A stretch of DNA of 64,000 bases from an uncultured Ectothiorhodospiraceae bacterium. Its GTDB lineage: Bacteria; Pseudomonadota; Gammaproteobacteria; XJ16; Halofilaceae. The notes under the pieces were generated by a model. That model did not search any database. It was not told where the DNA came from and worked only from the letters and a program-made list of their open reading frames with translations. This document shows, in pieces, positions 41,208 through 49,278 of this stretch. How positions within the stretch are numbered: the stretch's first letter is position 1; the number at the start of each line of letters is the position of its first letter. Both the position numbers and the translations under genes were made by a program. Location of the stretch: contig CAJXKK010000010.1 of the NCBI GenBank assembly GCA_913055615.1, positions 20,557-84,556 of the forward strand, read 5' to 3'.

Positions 41208-41372
41208 AGGGCGAAGGGCGAAGGGCGAAGGGCCATAGGGCGCAGGTTGCGTTGAATACCGACTATACCCAATGGGTCGAGGCAGATTCCATCGTCACGG
41301 ATTAATGCTGCCCGGGAGCGAATCCTTCGACGGTAGGCCGCCCTCGGCCCTTCGCCCTTCGCCCTTCGCCCT
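41208..41372. repeat. Perfect 26-bp inverted repeat made of GGGCGAA units
   Basis: The arm at 41208-41233 is a run of seven-base GGGCGAA units (three and a half copies), and the arm at 41347-41372 is its exact inverse built from GCCCTTC. 113 bases lie between. It sits between the convergent fpr and pldA genes; no T-run follows, but a long hairpin could stop read-through both ways. Confidence 0.85.
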
Positions 41373-41374
41373 CT

Positions 41375-42217
41375 TCAATTCAACAACGCAAACCCGATCC
41401 CGATCCGCGTGCGCTTGTCGCGGAACGTCTCCAGGCTCTCGCCGTAGCCGCTGAACAGCTGCGCGTACCAGTACCCGCTGCCACCACCGGTCGGCCAGGC
41501 GTAATCAAGGCGCAGTGCACCGTGGTGATCCGAGAACGAGTAGCGGCTCATTGCGGACAACCGCTGCCCGTCATCGAACGTGTATTCGAGCCGCAGTTCG
41601 TGGTGGCCGTAGTAATCGACGATGCCGGGGTTGTCGTCGCCATCCGGGTCTTCCGGCGTCGACGGTTCACCATCGGGTACACGTGACCAGACCTTGAGCG
41701 AGCCGGACCAGCGATCCTGATCGAACCACGCCCGGACGTAGGTACGATCCCAGCTGCGTGAAGCCGGCTGCTCTTCGCCGTTGGACTCGTGCTCGAACCC
41801 GATATCGAGTGCCAGCCAATCCGGCCGCAGACGCCCTGGACGAAAGCGGTACCAGATCTCGGGATTGTAGTTGGTCTCGCGGAATGGGCGCGAGTTCTCG
41901 TCGTCGAGCCAGCGGAAATACGCGGTCTGCGTGTAGGCGACATACACGGGGGTGCGGGCGACCTGATACCGAAAGCTCAACTGGTATTTGAACTCGACAT
42001 CTTCCGAACCCGCGGCATCATCACTCCACGTGATCGGCAAGGCGTAATTCGCACGGTAGAGTGACAGCCCCTCGGGGAGCTGAATCGTCGCCAGATCATC
42101 CGCGGCTGAAGATGCGCCGCCATCATTCTCGGATGCCGCGGCCGTCTGCATCGAGAGCCCGACGAAGATCCAAAACAGGCAAAACGCTAACCGCGCGCAT
42201 TCACCAGTTGTTCGCAC
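41375..42217 (-). CDS. pldA: Outer membrane phospholipase A (OMPLA-like)
   Basis: A 280-residue outer-membrane beta-barrel phospholipase. A signal segment (LAFCLFWIFVGLSMQTAAA) is followed by strands and the active-site motif GFEHESNG; the barrel ends with SGYGESLETF and GIGFALLN. His and Ser of the catalytic triad are present, but the position of E. coli Asn156, fourteen residues after the His, is Asp (SWDR instead of SWNR). A Glu replaces the Arg after the SNG motif. I chose the GTG at 42217 because later ATGs lose the signal; it overlaps btuF by 31 bases. Confidence 0.9.
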   Translation of the reverse strand: MRTTGECARLAFCLFWIFVGLSMQTAAASENDGGASSAADDLATIQLPEGLSLYRANYALPITWSDDAAGSEDVEFKYQLSFRYQVARTPVYVAYTQTAYFRWLDDENSRPFRETNYNPEIWYRFRPGRLRPDWLALDIGFEHESNGEEQPASRSWDRTYVRAWFDQDRWSGSLKVWSRVPDGEPSTPEDPDGDDNPGIVDYYGHHELRLEYTFDDGQRLSAMSRYSFSDHHGALRLDYAWPTGGGSGYWYAQLFSGYGESLETFRDKRTRIGIGFALLN

Positions 42218-43059
42218 AAGCGTTCCATTCCGGTCAGGATGCGGGGGGTATGCCGCTGCAGGTACTGCGGCGGAATGAAGTACAGGTTGTTCTCGGCAAC
42301 GGCGCGCACTTCGGACCACCGTTTCCAGTCCTCGAGCCATTCCGGACGCTCCTCTCCCATACCGCTGGCGACGATGACCGCGGGATCCCGCGTGACCACG
42401 GCCTCCGTACTGACACGGGGCGCGATGTTGGAAAGTTCCGCGAAAACATTACGGCCGCCGCAGCCGCGGATCACGTCGCTGATCAGGTGTTCGCCATTGA
42501 TCGTCATCAGCGGTTCGTTCCAGATCTGGTAGAACACATCGATGGATTCCCGGTCCGCGTAACGCTCTCGAAGCGCGGCCAGGCGCTCGCGATACGCCCT
42601 TGCCGCTTCCAGGGCGGAATCCCGCGTGCCGGCGAGGCGCCCGAACCGCTCAAGGCTCTCGCCGATCGTCGACAGTGCGCGCGGCTCGCTGACGTAGAGC
42701 GTCAGCCCGAGCTCCTGCAGTCGCTGGAGCTGGCCCTGCGCGTTGCCGCTCTCCCAACCGATGACAAGGTCCGGGTCGAGCTCGAGGATGCGCTCGATAT
42801 TGACCCGATCGTAGCCGCCGATCCTCGGGATGTCTGCTGCCGCCGCGGGATAATCGCTGTGATTGACGGTCGCGACGATCCGATCACCGGCACCCGCCTC
42901 GAACAGCGACTCGGTGACATGCGGCGCCAGGCTGACGATCCGCTTGGCGGGGGCATCCAGGCGAACCTCGCGACCACGATCGTCGGTCACGACGATGCCC
43001 GCCATGAGCGGCGTGCTCATGGCGATCAGCAGACCGGTGATCAGCGTCCGCAGCGTCAT
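42187..43059 (-). CDS. btuF: Periplasmic cobalamin-binding protein BtuF
   Basis: A 290-residue class III substrate-binding protein. A signal peptide ends at STPLMAG; RIVSLAPHVTESLFEAGAG near 40, VGGYD-type IGGYDRVNIERILELDPDLV near 80 (shown here as IGGYDRVN and LDPDLV) and a C-terminal helix linker place it in the BtuF/FhuD family. It hands corrinoids to BtuCD, whose genes are on the other strand 8 kb away. It overlaps cobD by four bases. Confidence 0.92.
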   Translation of the reverse strand: MTLRTLITGLLIAMSTPLMAGIVVTDDRGREVRLDAPAKRIVSLAPHVTESLFEAGAGDRIVATVNHSDYPAAAADIPRIGGYDRVNIERILELDPDLVIGWESGNAQGQLQRLQELGLTLYVSEPRALSTIGESLERFGRLAGTRDSALEAARAYRERLAALRERYADRESIDVFYQIWNEPLMTINGEHLISDVIRGCGGRNVFAELSNIAPRVSTEAVVTRDPAVIVASGMGEERPEWLEDWKRWSEVRAVAENNLYFIPPQYLQRHTPRILTGMERLCEQLVNARG

Positions 43060-44063
43060 GCGCGGCTCATGACCTCGGCCATCACATCGGCAAGCCCGAC
43101 GTCCAGACGTCGCCAGCCCGCCTCATCGGGGGGCAGGCCGAAGCGCAGACCGTTCTGGTGATCGAGCAGGCGCACGAGTATCCCCTGTCGCGCCAACGAC
43201 TCGTGGATCCTCGCCGCATGCGGGGTGAGCACGGTCCGGAACAGGGGGGTACCGACCGCACGGCGCCCGAAATGATGCGCGAGCAGTTCGCCGAGGCGGT
43301 CCCCTTCCTCGCGCAGACGGCTCCGCATGACGCCCTGCCAGGCACGGTCGCCCAGAGCATTGCGGGCCACCCAGCGGGCGGGGCCGTTCACCGACCAGGG
43401 GCCGAGCGCCTCTTCCAGGGGCTGCAGGAGGTCGTCCGGGCCGAGCGCGAATCCGATCCGCATACCCGCCAACCCGAAGAACTTGCCGATGGAGCGAAGA
43501 AGCAGGAGCCCGGGCAAAGGCGCCTGAGGCGCAAGGCTGTAATCAGGCGTGGTATCGACGAAGGCTTCATCGACGATCATCCAGCCGCCCCGGCTGGCTA
43601 TGCGGGTGCGCCATTCGAGCAGCGTCTCCGGCTCGAAATACGTGCCATCGGGATTATTCGGGTTGATCACCACAAGCACATCGAAAGCCGTGCCGGCGCC
43701 GCCGGAGAGCTGGGGCGAGGACAGCGGTACCACATCGTGACCGGCGCGCGCCCAGGCAGCGGCATGTTCGGAATAACCGGGATCGATCACCGCCACGCGG
43801 GAACGGCCGCGCAGCCACGGCAGCATCGTGAGTGCCGACTGCGAACCGGGCACCGGCAGGACGGCGTCGCTGGCGTAGTACGCCGCCGCGGCCTCGACCA
43901 GGCCATCATGCGGATCGGGCAGTTGATACCAGTTGGCCGGCGGCGGCGTCGGCGCCTCCCAGGGGTGCGGATTGATCCCGGTCGACAGATCGAGCCAGTC
44001 CGACTCCGAACGCCCCATCGCCCGGATCATCTCGCCGAGGTTGCCTCCGTGTCTACGCTGCAT
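43056..44063 (-). CDS. cobD: L-threonine-O-3-phosphate decarboxylase (CobD/CobC)
   Basis: A 335-residue PLP enzyme related to HisC that makes (R)-1-amino-2-propanol phosphate, the linker of the nucleotide loop. It starts MQRRHGGNLGEMIRAMG and has LDLSTGINPHP near 23, NPNNPDGTY near 130 and the PLP lysine in SIGKFFGLAGMRIGF near 195. The name follows Salmonella (CobD); in Pseudomonas the same enzyme is called CobC. Confidence 0.93.
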   Translation of the reverse strand: MQRRHGGNLGEMIRAMGRSESDWLDLSTGINPHPWEAPTPPPANWYQLPDPHDGLVEAAAAYYASDAVLPVPGSQSALTMLPWLRGRSRVAVIDPGYSEHAAAWARAGHDVVPLSSPQLSGGAGTAFDVLVVINPNNPDGTYFEPETLLEWRTRIASRGGWMIVDEAFVDTTPDYSLAPQAPLPGLLLLRSIGKFFGLAGMRIGFALGPDDLLQPLEEALGPWSVNGPARWVARNALGDRAWQGVMRSRLREEGDRLGELLAHHFGRRAVGTPLFRTVLTPHAARIHESLARQGILVRLLDHQNGLRFGLPPDEAGWRRLDVGLADVMAEVMSRA

Positions 44064-44152
44064 TGCTCAATACCCCAGTCACACCGCCACGGTTGTACGC
44101 GTTCCACCAGACTCGGCGCGACGCCCAGGCCACTACAGGAGGAATACCCCGT

Positions 44153-45070
44153 CTACGCGAACCACCAGCCGGCGACACAGGCAATCCCGGTCCAGACCAG
44201 GGCGCCGTTGATGACGAGCCCCGTGGCCGCGCCGATCGCCGCCGCGTCCGGGCGCCGACCGACCCCGAACCGCGGCCGCCATGTCCGCCGACCATGATAT
44301 ACGCCCGGACCGCCGACGCGCACGCCCAGCGCGCCCGCACCCGCCGCCATCACGCAACCGGCATTCGGGCTGTCCGTGCGCCCGCCCTGAAGCCAGGCGC
44401 AGCGCAGCGCCCGCAGGGGTGCAAGCCCCACCAGACCGTAGGTGAGCGCGGTCAGTCGGGCCGCCGGCCAGTTCATCGCATCGTCGAGCCGGGCGGCCGT
44501 CCACCCGAACGCGGCCAGGCGTTCCGTGCGATAGCCCCACATGGCATCGAGGGTGTTGACGAGCCGATACGCCAGCGCCCCCGGCGCCCCGGCGACCGCG
44601 AACCAGAACAGCGTACCGAACACGGCGTCATTACCGTTCTCCAGCACCGATTCGATCGTCGCCGCCGCCACCCCGCGGCGATCGAGCGCACGGACGTCAC
44701 GGCTCACCATCATGCCCACGGCGGCGCGGGCCGAGTCGATATCGTCGCTGTCGAGCGCCTTTTGCACGCGACGCGCATGCTCGCCGAGGCTGCGCAGCCC
44801 CAGCGCCAGGTAGAGTACGAGCACCTCGAAGGCCCAGCCGTACGGTGCGTCCGCGAGCCACACGGCCGCCAGGACCAGCGGGGCCACGACCAACAGCAGG
44901 CCGACGCCCCCCAGCACCCGGCGCAGTGCAGCCGGGAAATCACGGCGATTCAGGGCGCGCTCGACGCGCGCGGCCAGCACGCCGAAGCCGACCAGCGGGT
45001 GCCCCCGGCGCATCTCGCCAAGCAGCGCATCGGCGAGCAATGCCGCCGCGATCACGAGACCGGTTTGCAT
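44153..45070 (-). CDS. cbiB: Adenosylcobinamide-phosphate synthase (CbiB/CobD-type)
   Basis: A polytopic membrane protein of 305 residues. LLADALLGEMRRGHPLVGFG near residue 10, GNDAVFGTLFWFAVAGAPGA near 165 and the RLVNTLDAMWGYR motif near 190 are diagnostic. It attaches aminopropanol phosphate to adenosylcobyric acid. An upstream TTG at 45091 would add seven residues; the ATG at 45070 fits homologues better. It follows the ada-type gene and precedes cobD by 89 bases on the same strand. Confidence 0.93.
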   Translation of the reverse strand: MQTGLVIAAALLADALLGEMRRGHPLVGFGVLAARVERALNRRDFPAALRRVLGGVGLLLVVAPLVLAAVWLADAPYGWAFEVLVLYLALGLRSLGEHARRVQKALDSDDIDSARAAVGMMVSRDVRALDRRGVAAATIESVLENGNDAVFGTLFWFAVAGAPGALAYRLVNTLDAMWGYRTERLAAFGWTAARLDDAMNWPAARLTALTYGLVGLAPLRALRCAWLQGGRTDSPNAGCVMAAGAGALGVRVGGPGVYHGRRTWRPRFGVGRRPDAAAIGAATGLVINGALVWTGIACVAGWWFA

Positions 45071-45219
45071 CAAGGAAACGCCCGCGCTCAAAGGGGGCGC
45101 ATGGTACCAGCGTGACCGGGCCGCAGGCGCACACGAAAACGGCAGAGATGAACGCCGTGGCGAGCGGACATCAACAACCTCTCATCGGCCTCACCACCAG
45201 GGGCCTGTCGATATACCGG

Positions 45220-45804
45220 TCAGACTTTGCCGCCGTTGCAGGCCGCTTCGCGTTCCAGCAGGGCCCGTTTGCGCTGCAGACCCCAGCGATAACCGCCCAG
45301 CGCACCGTCACCGCGGATCACGCGATGACAGGGAACAGCCAGTGCGACGCGATTGGCGGCAGAGGCCCCGGCTACCGCCCGCACCGCGGCGGGCCGGCCG
45401 ATCCCGGCCGCCACGCCCGCATAACTGCGCGTCTGCCCGGCCGGTATACCCTGCAGGAATTTCCACAACTTCATCTGGAACGCTGTGCCGCGGATATCCA
45501 GCGGCAGATCGCTGCCGGCCGGCGCGCCCTGCAGCCGTGCACGCAGCCCCGCCATCCAGGCATCGAACGCCGTGTCCGTGCCGGGCGGCATCGGCGCCAG
45601 CGACGCGTCCGGGTACTCCGCCTCCAGGCGCGCCCGCAGCGCCCCCTCGTCGTCCCCGAACTGCACGAAACAAAGGCCGCGATCGGTCGCCGCCATCATC
45701 AACAGGCCAACCGCCGTCGACGCCGTCGCGTAAGAGATCTCCAGCCCACCGCCCGCCCGGTACTGCCCGGGCGTCATGCCCAGCGGCCCCATCCGCTCAT
45801 TCAT
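45220..45804 (-). CDS. Ada-type O6-methylguanine methyltransferase lacking its N-terminal regulator domains
   Basis: A 194-residue protein whose whole length aligns with the C-terminal half of Ada. The acceptor Cys is in VPCHRVIRGDG and the recognition segment in SAANRVALAV. The first 20 residues (MGPLGMTPGQYRAGG) are the closing end of an AraC-type DNA-binding domain, as found in full-length Ada. The rest of that domain and the zinc-binding N-domain are missing upstream. A GGAGG site six bases before the ATG at 45804 and a TATAAT box at 45861-45866 (minus strand) indicate that the short form is expressed as such. Confidence 0.85.
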   Translation of the reverse strand: MNERMGPLGMTPGQYRAGGGLEISYATASTAVGLLMMAATDRGLCFVQFGDDEGALRARLEAEYPDASLAPMPPGTDTAFDAWMAGLRARLQGAPAGSDLPLDIRGTAFQMKLWKFLQGIPAGQTRSYAGVAAGIGRPAAVRAVAGASAANRVALAVPCHRVIRGDGALGGYRWGLQRKRALLEREAACNGGKV

Positions 45805-46081
45805 ACCGCCTCCGGCACCGACAGGTTATCCCGGAACCCTGCCGGCTCCGCCAACCGGTCATTATACGGTTCATGCTCATCGCCTGATGGTCGCCCGTAT
45901 GGCCACCTCGACTCCAGCCGATAACACCAGTGCTGCGGGGCCGCATGCGGGCGGCGCGTTGCAGCACGGCGCCCGCGCGGGTCACGGACCGCGCCGCGGC
46001 GGATGATACCTCTGTCCCGTCTGGATCACTCGGCCCCGGCGCTGTACGGTCGCGGACCATGGAACGAAAGGGAGAGCCGGA

Positions 46082-46360
46082 ATGGACGAGAACGAGGCCG
46101 CACAACTGCGCAAGGCGGTCGTGGAGGCGGTGGAGAAGCAGATCAGCGACGACGAGCCCCCGGAAACCGCCGAGACCCTTGAACGGCTTACGGGCGAGGG
46201 CTACCCGCGCGATGAAGCCGTGTTGATGATCGGGCATATCCTCGCCGTGGAGATGTTCGGGATCATGAAGGAAGAGCGCGGGTTCAATCACGCTGGCTAT
46301 GCAGGAGCGCTCGCGAAACTGCCGCAGCTGCCTGGCGACTCGCCGATCCAGAAGCCATAA
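46082..46360 (+). CDS. Small conserved-looking helical protein of unknown function
   Basis: A 92-residue protein, not recognised with confidence. It is acidic at the N-terminus (VEKQISDDEPPETAETL), then shows helices with GYPRDEAVLMIGHILAVEM and MKEERGFNHAGYAGALAKLP. That pattern recalls small bacterial DUFs of this size, but I cannot name one. The ATG has a good GGGAGAG ribosome site and codon use matches neighbours, so it is probably real. Confidence 0.65.
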   Translation: MDENEAAQLRKAVVEAVEKQISDDEPPETAETLERLTGEGYPRDEAVLMIGHILAVEMFGIMKEERGFNHAGYAGALAKLPQLPGDSPIQKP

Positions 46361-46441
46361 CCAGCGAGCACATCAACCACGACCTGACCTGCATGTTGCG
46401 CCAGCTCGAGCCGGGGCACTCGGAGCCCGGCGCCCCGGGGC

Positions 46442-47377
46442 TCAGCGATCCAGAATATCCGCCGCCATGGCACGGCCACTGGACCAGGCGGACTCGACAC
46501 GGGGCCCGATACACCAGTCACCGCCGGCGTACAGCGTGGCGCATGGACTCCGCAGAAACGCCCGCCCAAGCGGCGCGGTCACTTTCGCGAAACGCCAGCG
46601 GTGACCCGCCGCATACAGGACCTGATCGGGGCGCGCCTCGACCTGATCGAGCAGTTCGGGCAACAGGTACTCAACGATTTCCTGCGGCTGCGCTTCCAGA
46701 TGCCTGGCACTCCATTCCGGGGTCGCGTGTGCGACCCAGGCGCCGCCAGGCCCGTCCGGGCGCCCGGGCTTGCTGTTGTCCCGGGCAATCCAGGCGAGGG
46801 ACGCCGTAGCATCGCTGCGCGCGGTAAATGGGCACGGTCCCTCGCCATCGACCGCCGCCATCAGGGTCAGACACGGCGCAAGGCGGACCTCTGCCGATTC
46901 CAGCACCAGTGGATGATCGGCCCCGAGCAGGCCCGCCATTTGCGGCGCGGGCACCGTCACTACGACCCGGTCGAATTGCTCGCCCGTTGCGCCGGAGAAC
47001 ACCCGCCAGCCCGAACCATCCGGCTGGATCGAGGTCACCTCGTATCCCTGCCGGACATCCAGTCCCCGGGCGAGGTAACGGGCGATGGCGCGCATATCGG
47101 GCATGCCGACCCAGCGCACCGTTGCATCCCCGTCCATCCATTGAGCGGCCTCGCCGTCCGCCCCCAGTGACGCCAGCCAATGAGCGAATTCCGGCTCCTG
47201 CGCGGTGACGAACTGCGCGCCGTGATCGAACTGCCAGCCGCTGCGGCTGACGCGGGTGGCCAAACGGCCACCGACCTCGCGCCCCTTGTCGAGCACGACC
47301 GGCGACACCCCGGCCGCGGCCAGGCGCCGGGCGCAGGCCAGTCCCGCCACACCGGAGCCGATCACCGCTACGCGCAT
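46442..47377 (-). CDS. Renalase-like FAD-dependent amine oxidase-family protein
   Basis: A 311-residue flavoprotein. The dinucleotide fold VIGSGVAGLACARRLAAAG starts at residue 4 and is followed by LDKGREVGGRLATR and FDHGAQFVTA, typical of the renalase/FAD oxidoreductase group. The C-terminal FAD motif is YAGGDWCIGPRVESAWSSG. Renalase relatives oxidise mis-isomerised NAD(P)H; the true substrate here is unknown. I chose the ATG at 47377 immediately before the fold. Confidence 0.85.
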   Translation of the reverse strand: MRVAVIGSGVAGLACARRLAAAGVSPVVLDKGREVGGRLATRVSRSGWQFDHGAQFVTAQEPEFAHWLASLGADGEAAQWMDGDATVRWVGMPDMRAIARYLARGLDVRQGYEVTSIQPDGSGWRVFSGATGEQFDRVVVTVPAPQMAGLLGADHPLVLESAEVRLAPCLTLMAAVDGEGPCPFTARSDATASLAWIARDNSKPGRPDGPGGAWVAHATPEWSARHLEAQPQEIVEYLLPELLDQVEARPDQVLYAAGHRWRFAKVTAPLGRAFLRSPCATLYAGGDWCIGPRVESAWSSGRAMAADILDR

Positions 47378-47486
47378 ACTGCTTCCCCGATGCCCTCTGC
47401 ACACGGGCGCCACCTGCCCTGCCCATGGCCGGTCATCCCGCGAACCCTCGGGGTGGAAAATCCGTCCACTCTGTCGAATGACACGA

Positions 47487-47885
47487 TCAATGCCCCGCCC
47501 CCACTCGATCCCGATACAGGCGCTGGAGTCGCGGGCGTATACGCAGGAACAGGCGATATACGGCCTCGGCGATCCAGACGAACGGCGGCACGGCGGCGAT
47601 ATGCCCCAGGATACGCCAGGCGCCGGGTGAAGCCTTCCAGAGCTCGGCGAAGGCGCGGGCCCCGGAACGGACCCGTCCGCCGGCGTCGGTCACGTGGAAT
47701 CGCGCAAGTGCATCGGCGCGGCAGACGCCGACGGGCGTCGCGCCGCCGCCGGTCAGATCGTGAAAGCGCGCTCGGGTCCCGATGCGCCGATAAAAATCGA
47801 TCTCCGCGCGGCACAACGGGCACGCGCCGTCATAATAGATATCGCAGTGGGCGGTCGCGGACGCCGTGGTGGGATTTTGGTTCAT
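47487..47885 (-). CDS. DCC-family (DUF393) thiol-disulfide oxidoreductase-like protein
   Basis: A 132-residue protein with the family motif IYYDGACPLCRAEIDFY (CPLC pair) near residue 17 and LTGGGATPVGV and ARFHVTDAGGRVRSGARAF after it. The C-terminal hydrophobic stretch AAVPPFVWIAEAVYRLFL may lie on the membrane. The family is thioredoxin-fold but biochemically poorly known. The ATG at 47885 is chosen because homology begins just after it. Confidence 0.88.
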   Translation of the reverse strand: MNQNPTTASATAHCDIYYDGACPLCRAEIDFYRRIGTRARFHDLTGGGATPVGVCRADALARFHVTDAGGRVRSGARAFAELWKASPGAWRILGHIAAVPPFVWIAEAVYRLFLRIRPRLQRLYRDRVGAGH

Positions 47886-48063
47886 CGCGATATTGTCCCA
47901 TGACTGTATGTCCCGAGGCCCGGCGGGCACGCGGGCCCTGCCGACATCGTTCGTGATTCCGCTGATCCGGGTTTCGACCGCTGCCCGCATCCTGCATGCT
48001 TTTGCCCGAACGATCATCCCGCCCGTGCGCCGGGCGGCTCATTGAGTGTGACCGGGATTGCTG

Positions 48064-48549
48064 ATGGGAATCGAGATCGAGCGCAAATTCCTCGTGGCCT
48101 CCGGCGACTGGCACGAGGGGACCGCCAGCAGTAGCGAAATACGCCAGGGCTTTCTCAACACCGAGCCCGAACGCACGGTCCGCATTCGCCTCGCAGACGG
48201 CGATGCGCAATTGACGATCAAGGGCATCACCGTCGGCGCGCAGCGGGCCGAGTACGAGTATCCGATCCCACCGGGGGATGCCGCGGAGATGCTCGACGGG
48301 CTCTGCCAACGAGCATTGATTGAGAAGACCCGGTATCGGGTCCCGCACGCCGGCCATACCTGGGAGATCGACGTGTTCTACGGCGCCAATGCCGGGCTGG
48401 TCGTGGCAGAGATCGAACTCGCGAGCGCCGAAGAGGCCTTCGAGCTGCCAGGCTGGATCGGCGCAGAGGTTACCGGCGATCCGCGTTATTACAACGCCAG
48501 CCTCGTGCATCACCCCTACTCCGACTGGGGCAAACCTGGCGCGCGGTAA
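48064..48549 (+). CDS. CYTH-domain (triphosphate tunnel) protein
   Basis: A 161-residue single-domain protein of the CYTH superfamily. The signature EIERKFLV is at residue 3, and alternating charged residues (VRIRLADGDAQLTIKG, EYEYPIP, EIDVFYGANAGLVVAEIEL) line the expected tunnel. Relatives are class IV adenylate cyclases, thiamine triphosphatases or inorganic triphosphatases; the substrate cannot be told from sequence. A TTG six bases upstream is the only alternative start. Confidence 0.9.
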   Translation: MGIEIERKFLVASGDWHEGTASSSEIRQGFLNTEPERTVRIRLADGDAQLTIKGITVGAQRAEYEYPIPPGDAAEMLDGLCQRALIEKTRYRVPHAGHTWEIDVFYGANAGLVVAEIELASAEEAFELPGWIGAEVTGDPRYYNASLVHHPYSDWGKPGAR

Positions 48550-48555
48550 GGCCCC

Positions 48556-48930
48556 CTATTCGCCCTCCCCACCGCCCTCCAACATCGACTTCAACCCCGC
48601 AAACGGCGAATGCGTAGCCCCCTGACGCTGCTCTTCCCCAACCCCTGGATTATTCCGCGCCTCCAGCTCACGCTGGTGTTCATTGTCGTGGCAGTAGATG
48701 CACAGCAACTCCCAGTTGCTGCCGTCCGCCGGGTTGTTGTGATGGTCGTGGTCCCGATGATGCACGGTAAGCTCCCGCACATTGGCCCGCGTGAACTCAC
48801 GGGCACACCGGCCGCAGACCCAGGGGAACAGTTTCAGGGCACGCTCGCGGTAGCCCTGACTGCGCGCATCGGCCGCGCGATTGGCATCACCGACGATCCG
48901 GTCGAGCTTTGCGGTGTCGATCTTCTTCAT
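48556..48930 (-). CDS. yajD: YajD-family HNH nuclease
   Basis: A 124-residue HNH endonuclease domain. KLFPWVCGRCAREF near 35 and LLCIYCHDNEH near 75 supply the two CxxC zinc knuckles; TVHHRDHDHHNNPADGSNWE carries the catalytic HH and Asn. YajD is widespread but its role is unknown. Convergent with the CYTH gene, six bases between stops. Confidence 0.92.
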   Translation of the reverse strand: MKKIDTAKLDRIVGDANRAADARSQGYRERALKLFPWVCGRCAREFTRANVRELTVHHRDHDHHNNPADGSNWELLCIYCHDNEHQRELEARNNPGVGEEQRQGATHSPFAGLKSMLEGGGEGE

Positions 48931-49278
48931 AATGGCGCTCTCGATACGAAGAGTGTATGGAGTGCTGATCCACGGCCGCCAAGGATACTCTGATTAAAAC
49001 CGGGCGGCCGATTGAAGAATGATGCAGGTCGGGCTCCCGATAATCAGACGTGCCCTAATCCGTGTAACAGGTATTAAGCGGGGATTGGTCGTGCTGAAAC
49101 ACGACGAGTCGCCGCCTATCATGAATCGGAATCGAGGCGCGCATAGACGGCCGCACGCCGCCTCTCGCTGATAAGGTTCGAAACTACCAGGCATGCCCCC
49201 GGCTGTACAGCGTCCCGTGTAGCTCTCACCCCACCGTTCCGGTAGGCTCCGCGCGCGTAGAGATGACTGGAGACCGCC
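48931..49278. other. Intergenic region upstream of cobQ with one dispersed-repeat copy
   Basis: Divergent promoters for yajD and cobQ are expected in these 348 bases. A copy of the TCTGATTA...GGTCGGGCT repeat family lies at 48989-49047, with TCTGATTA at 48989 and an inverse TAATCAG at 49041, and a small TCGGG/CCCGA hairpin at 49029-49040. I looked for a B12 riboswitch before cobQ and found no GCCACTG or B12-box motif. Confidence 0.7.

Noticed and set aside
45220..45804. Calling the Ada-type gene a pseudogene.
   Set aside because: The methyltransferase domain is complete, the frame is intact, and there is a strong ribosome site; only the regulator domains are missing.
48931..49278. A second B12 riboswitch before cobQ.
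   Set aside because: No GCCACTG, no B12 box and no CCCCGCAACGGTAA-like block in the gap; the compact hairpin there belongs to the dispersed repeat.
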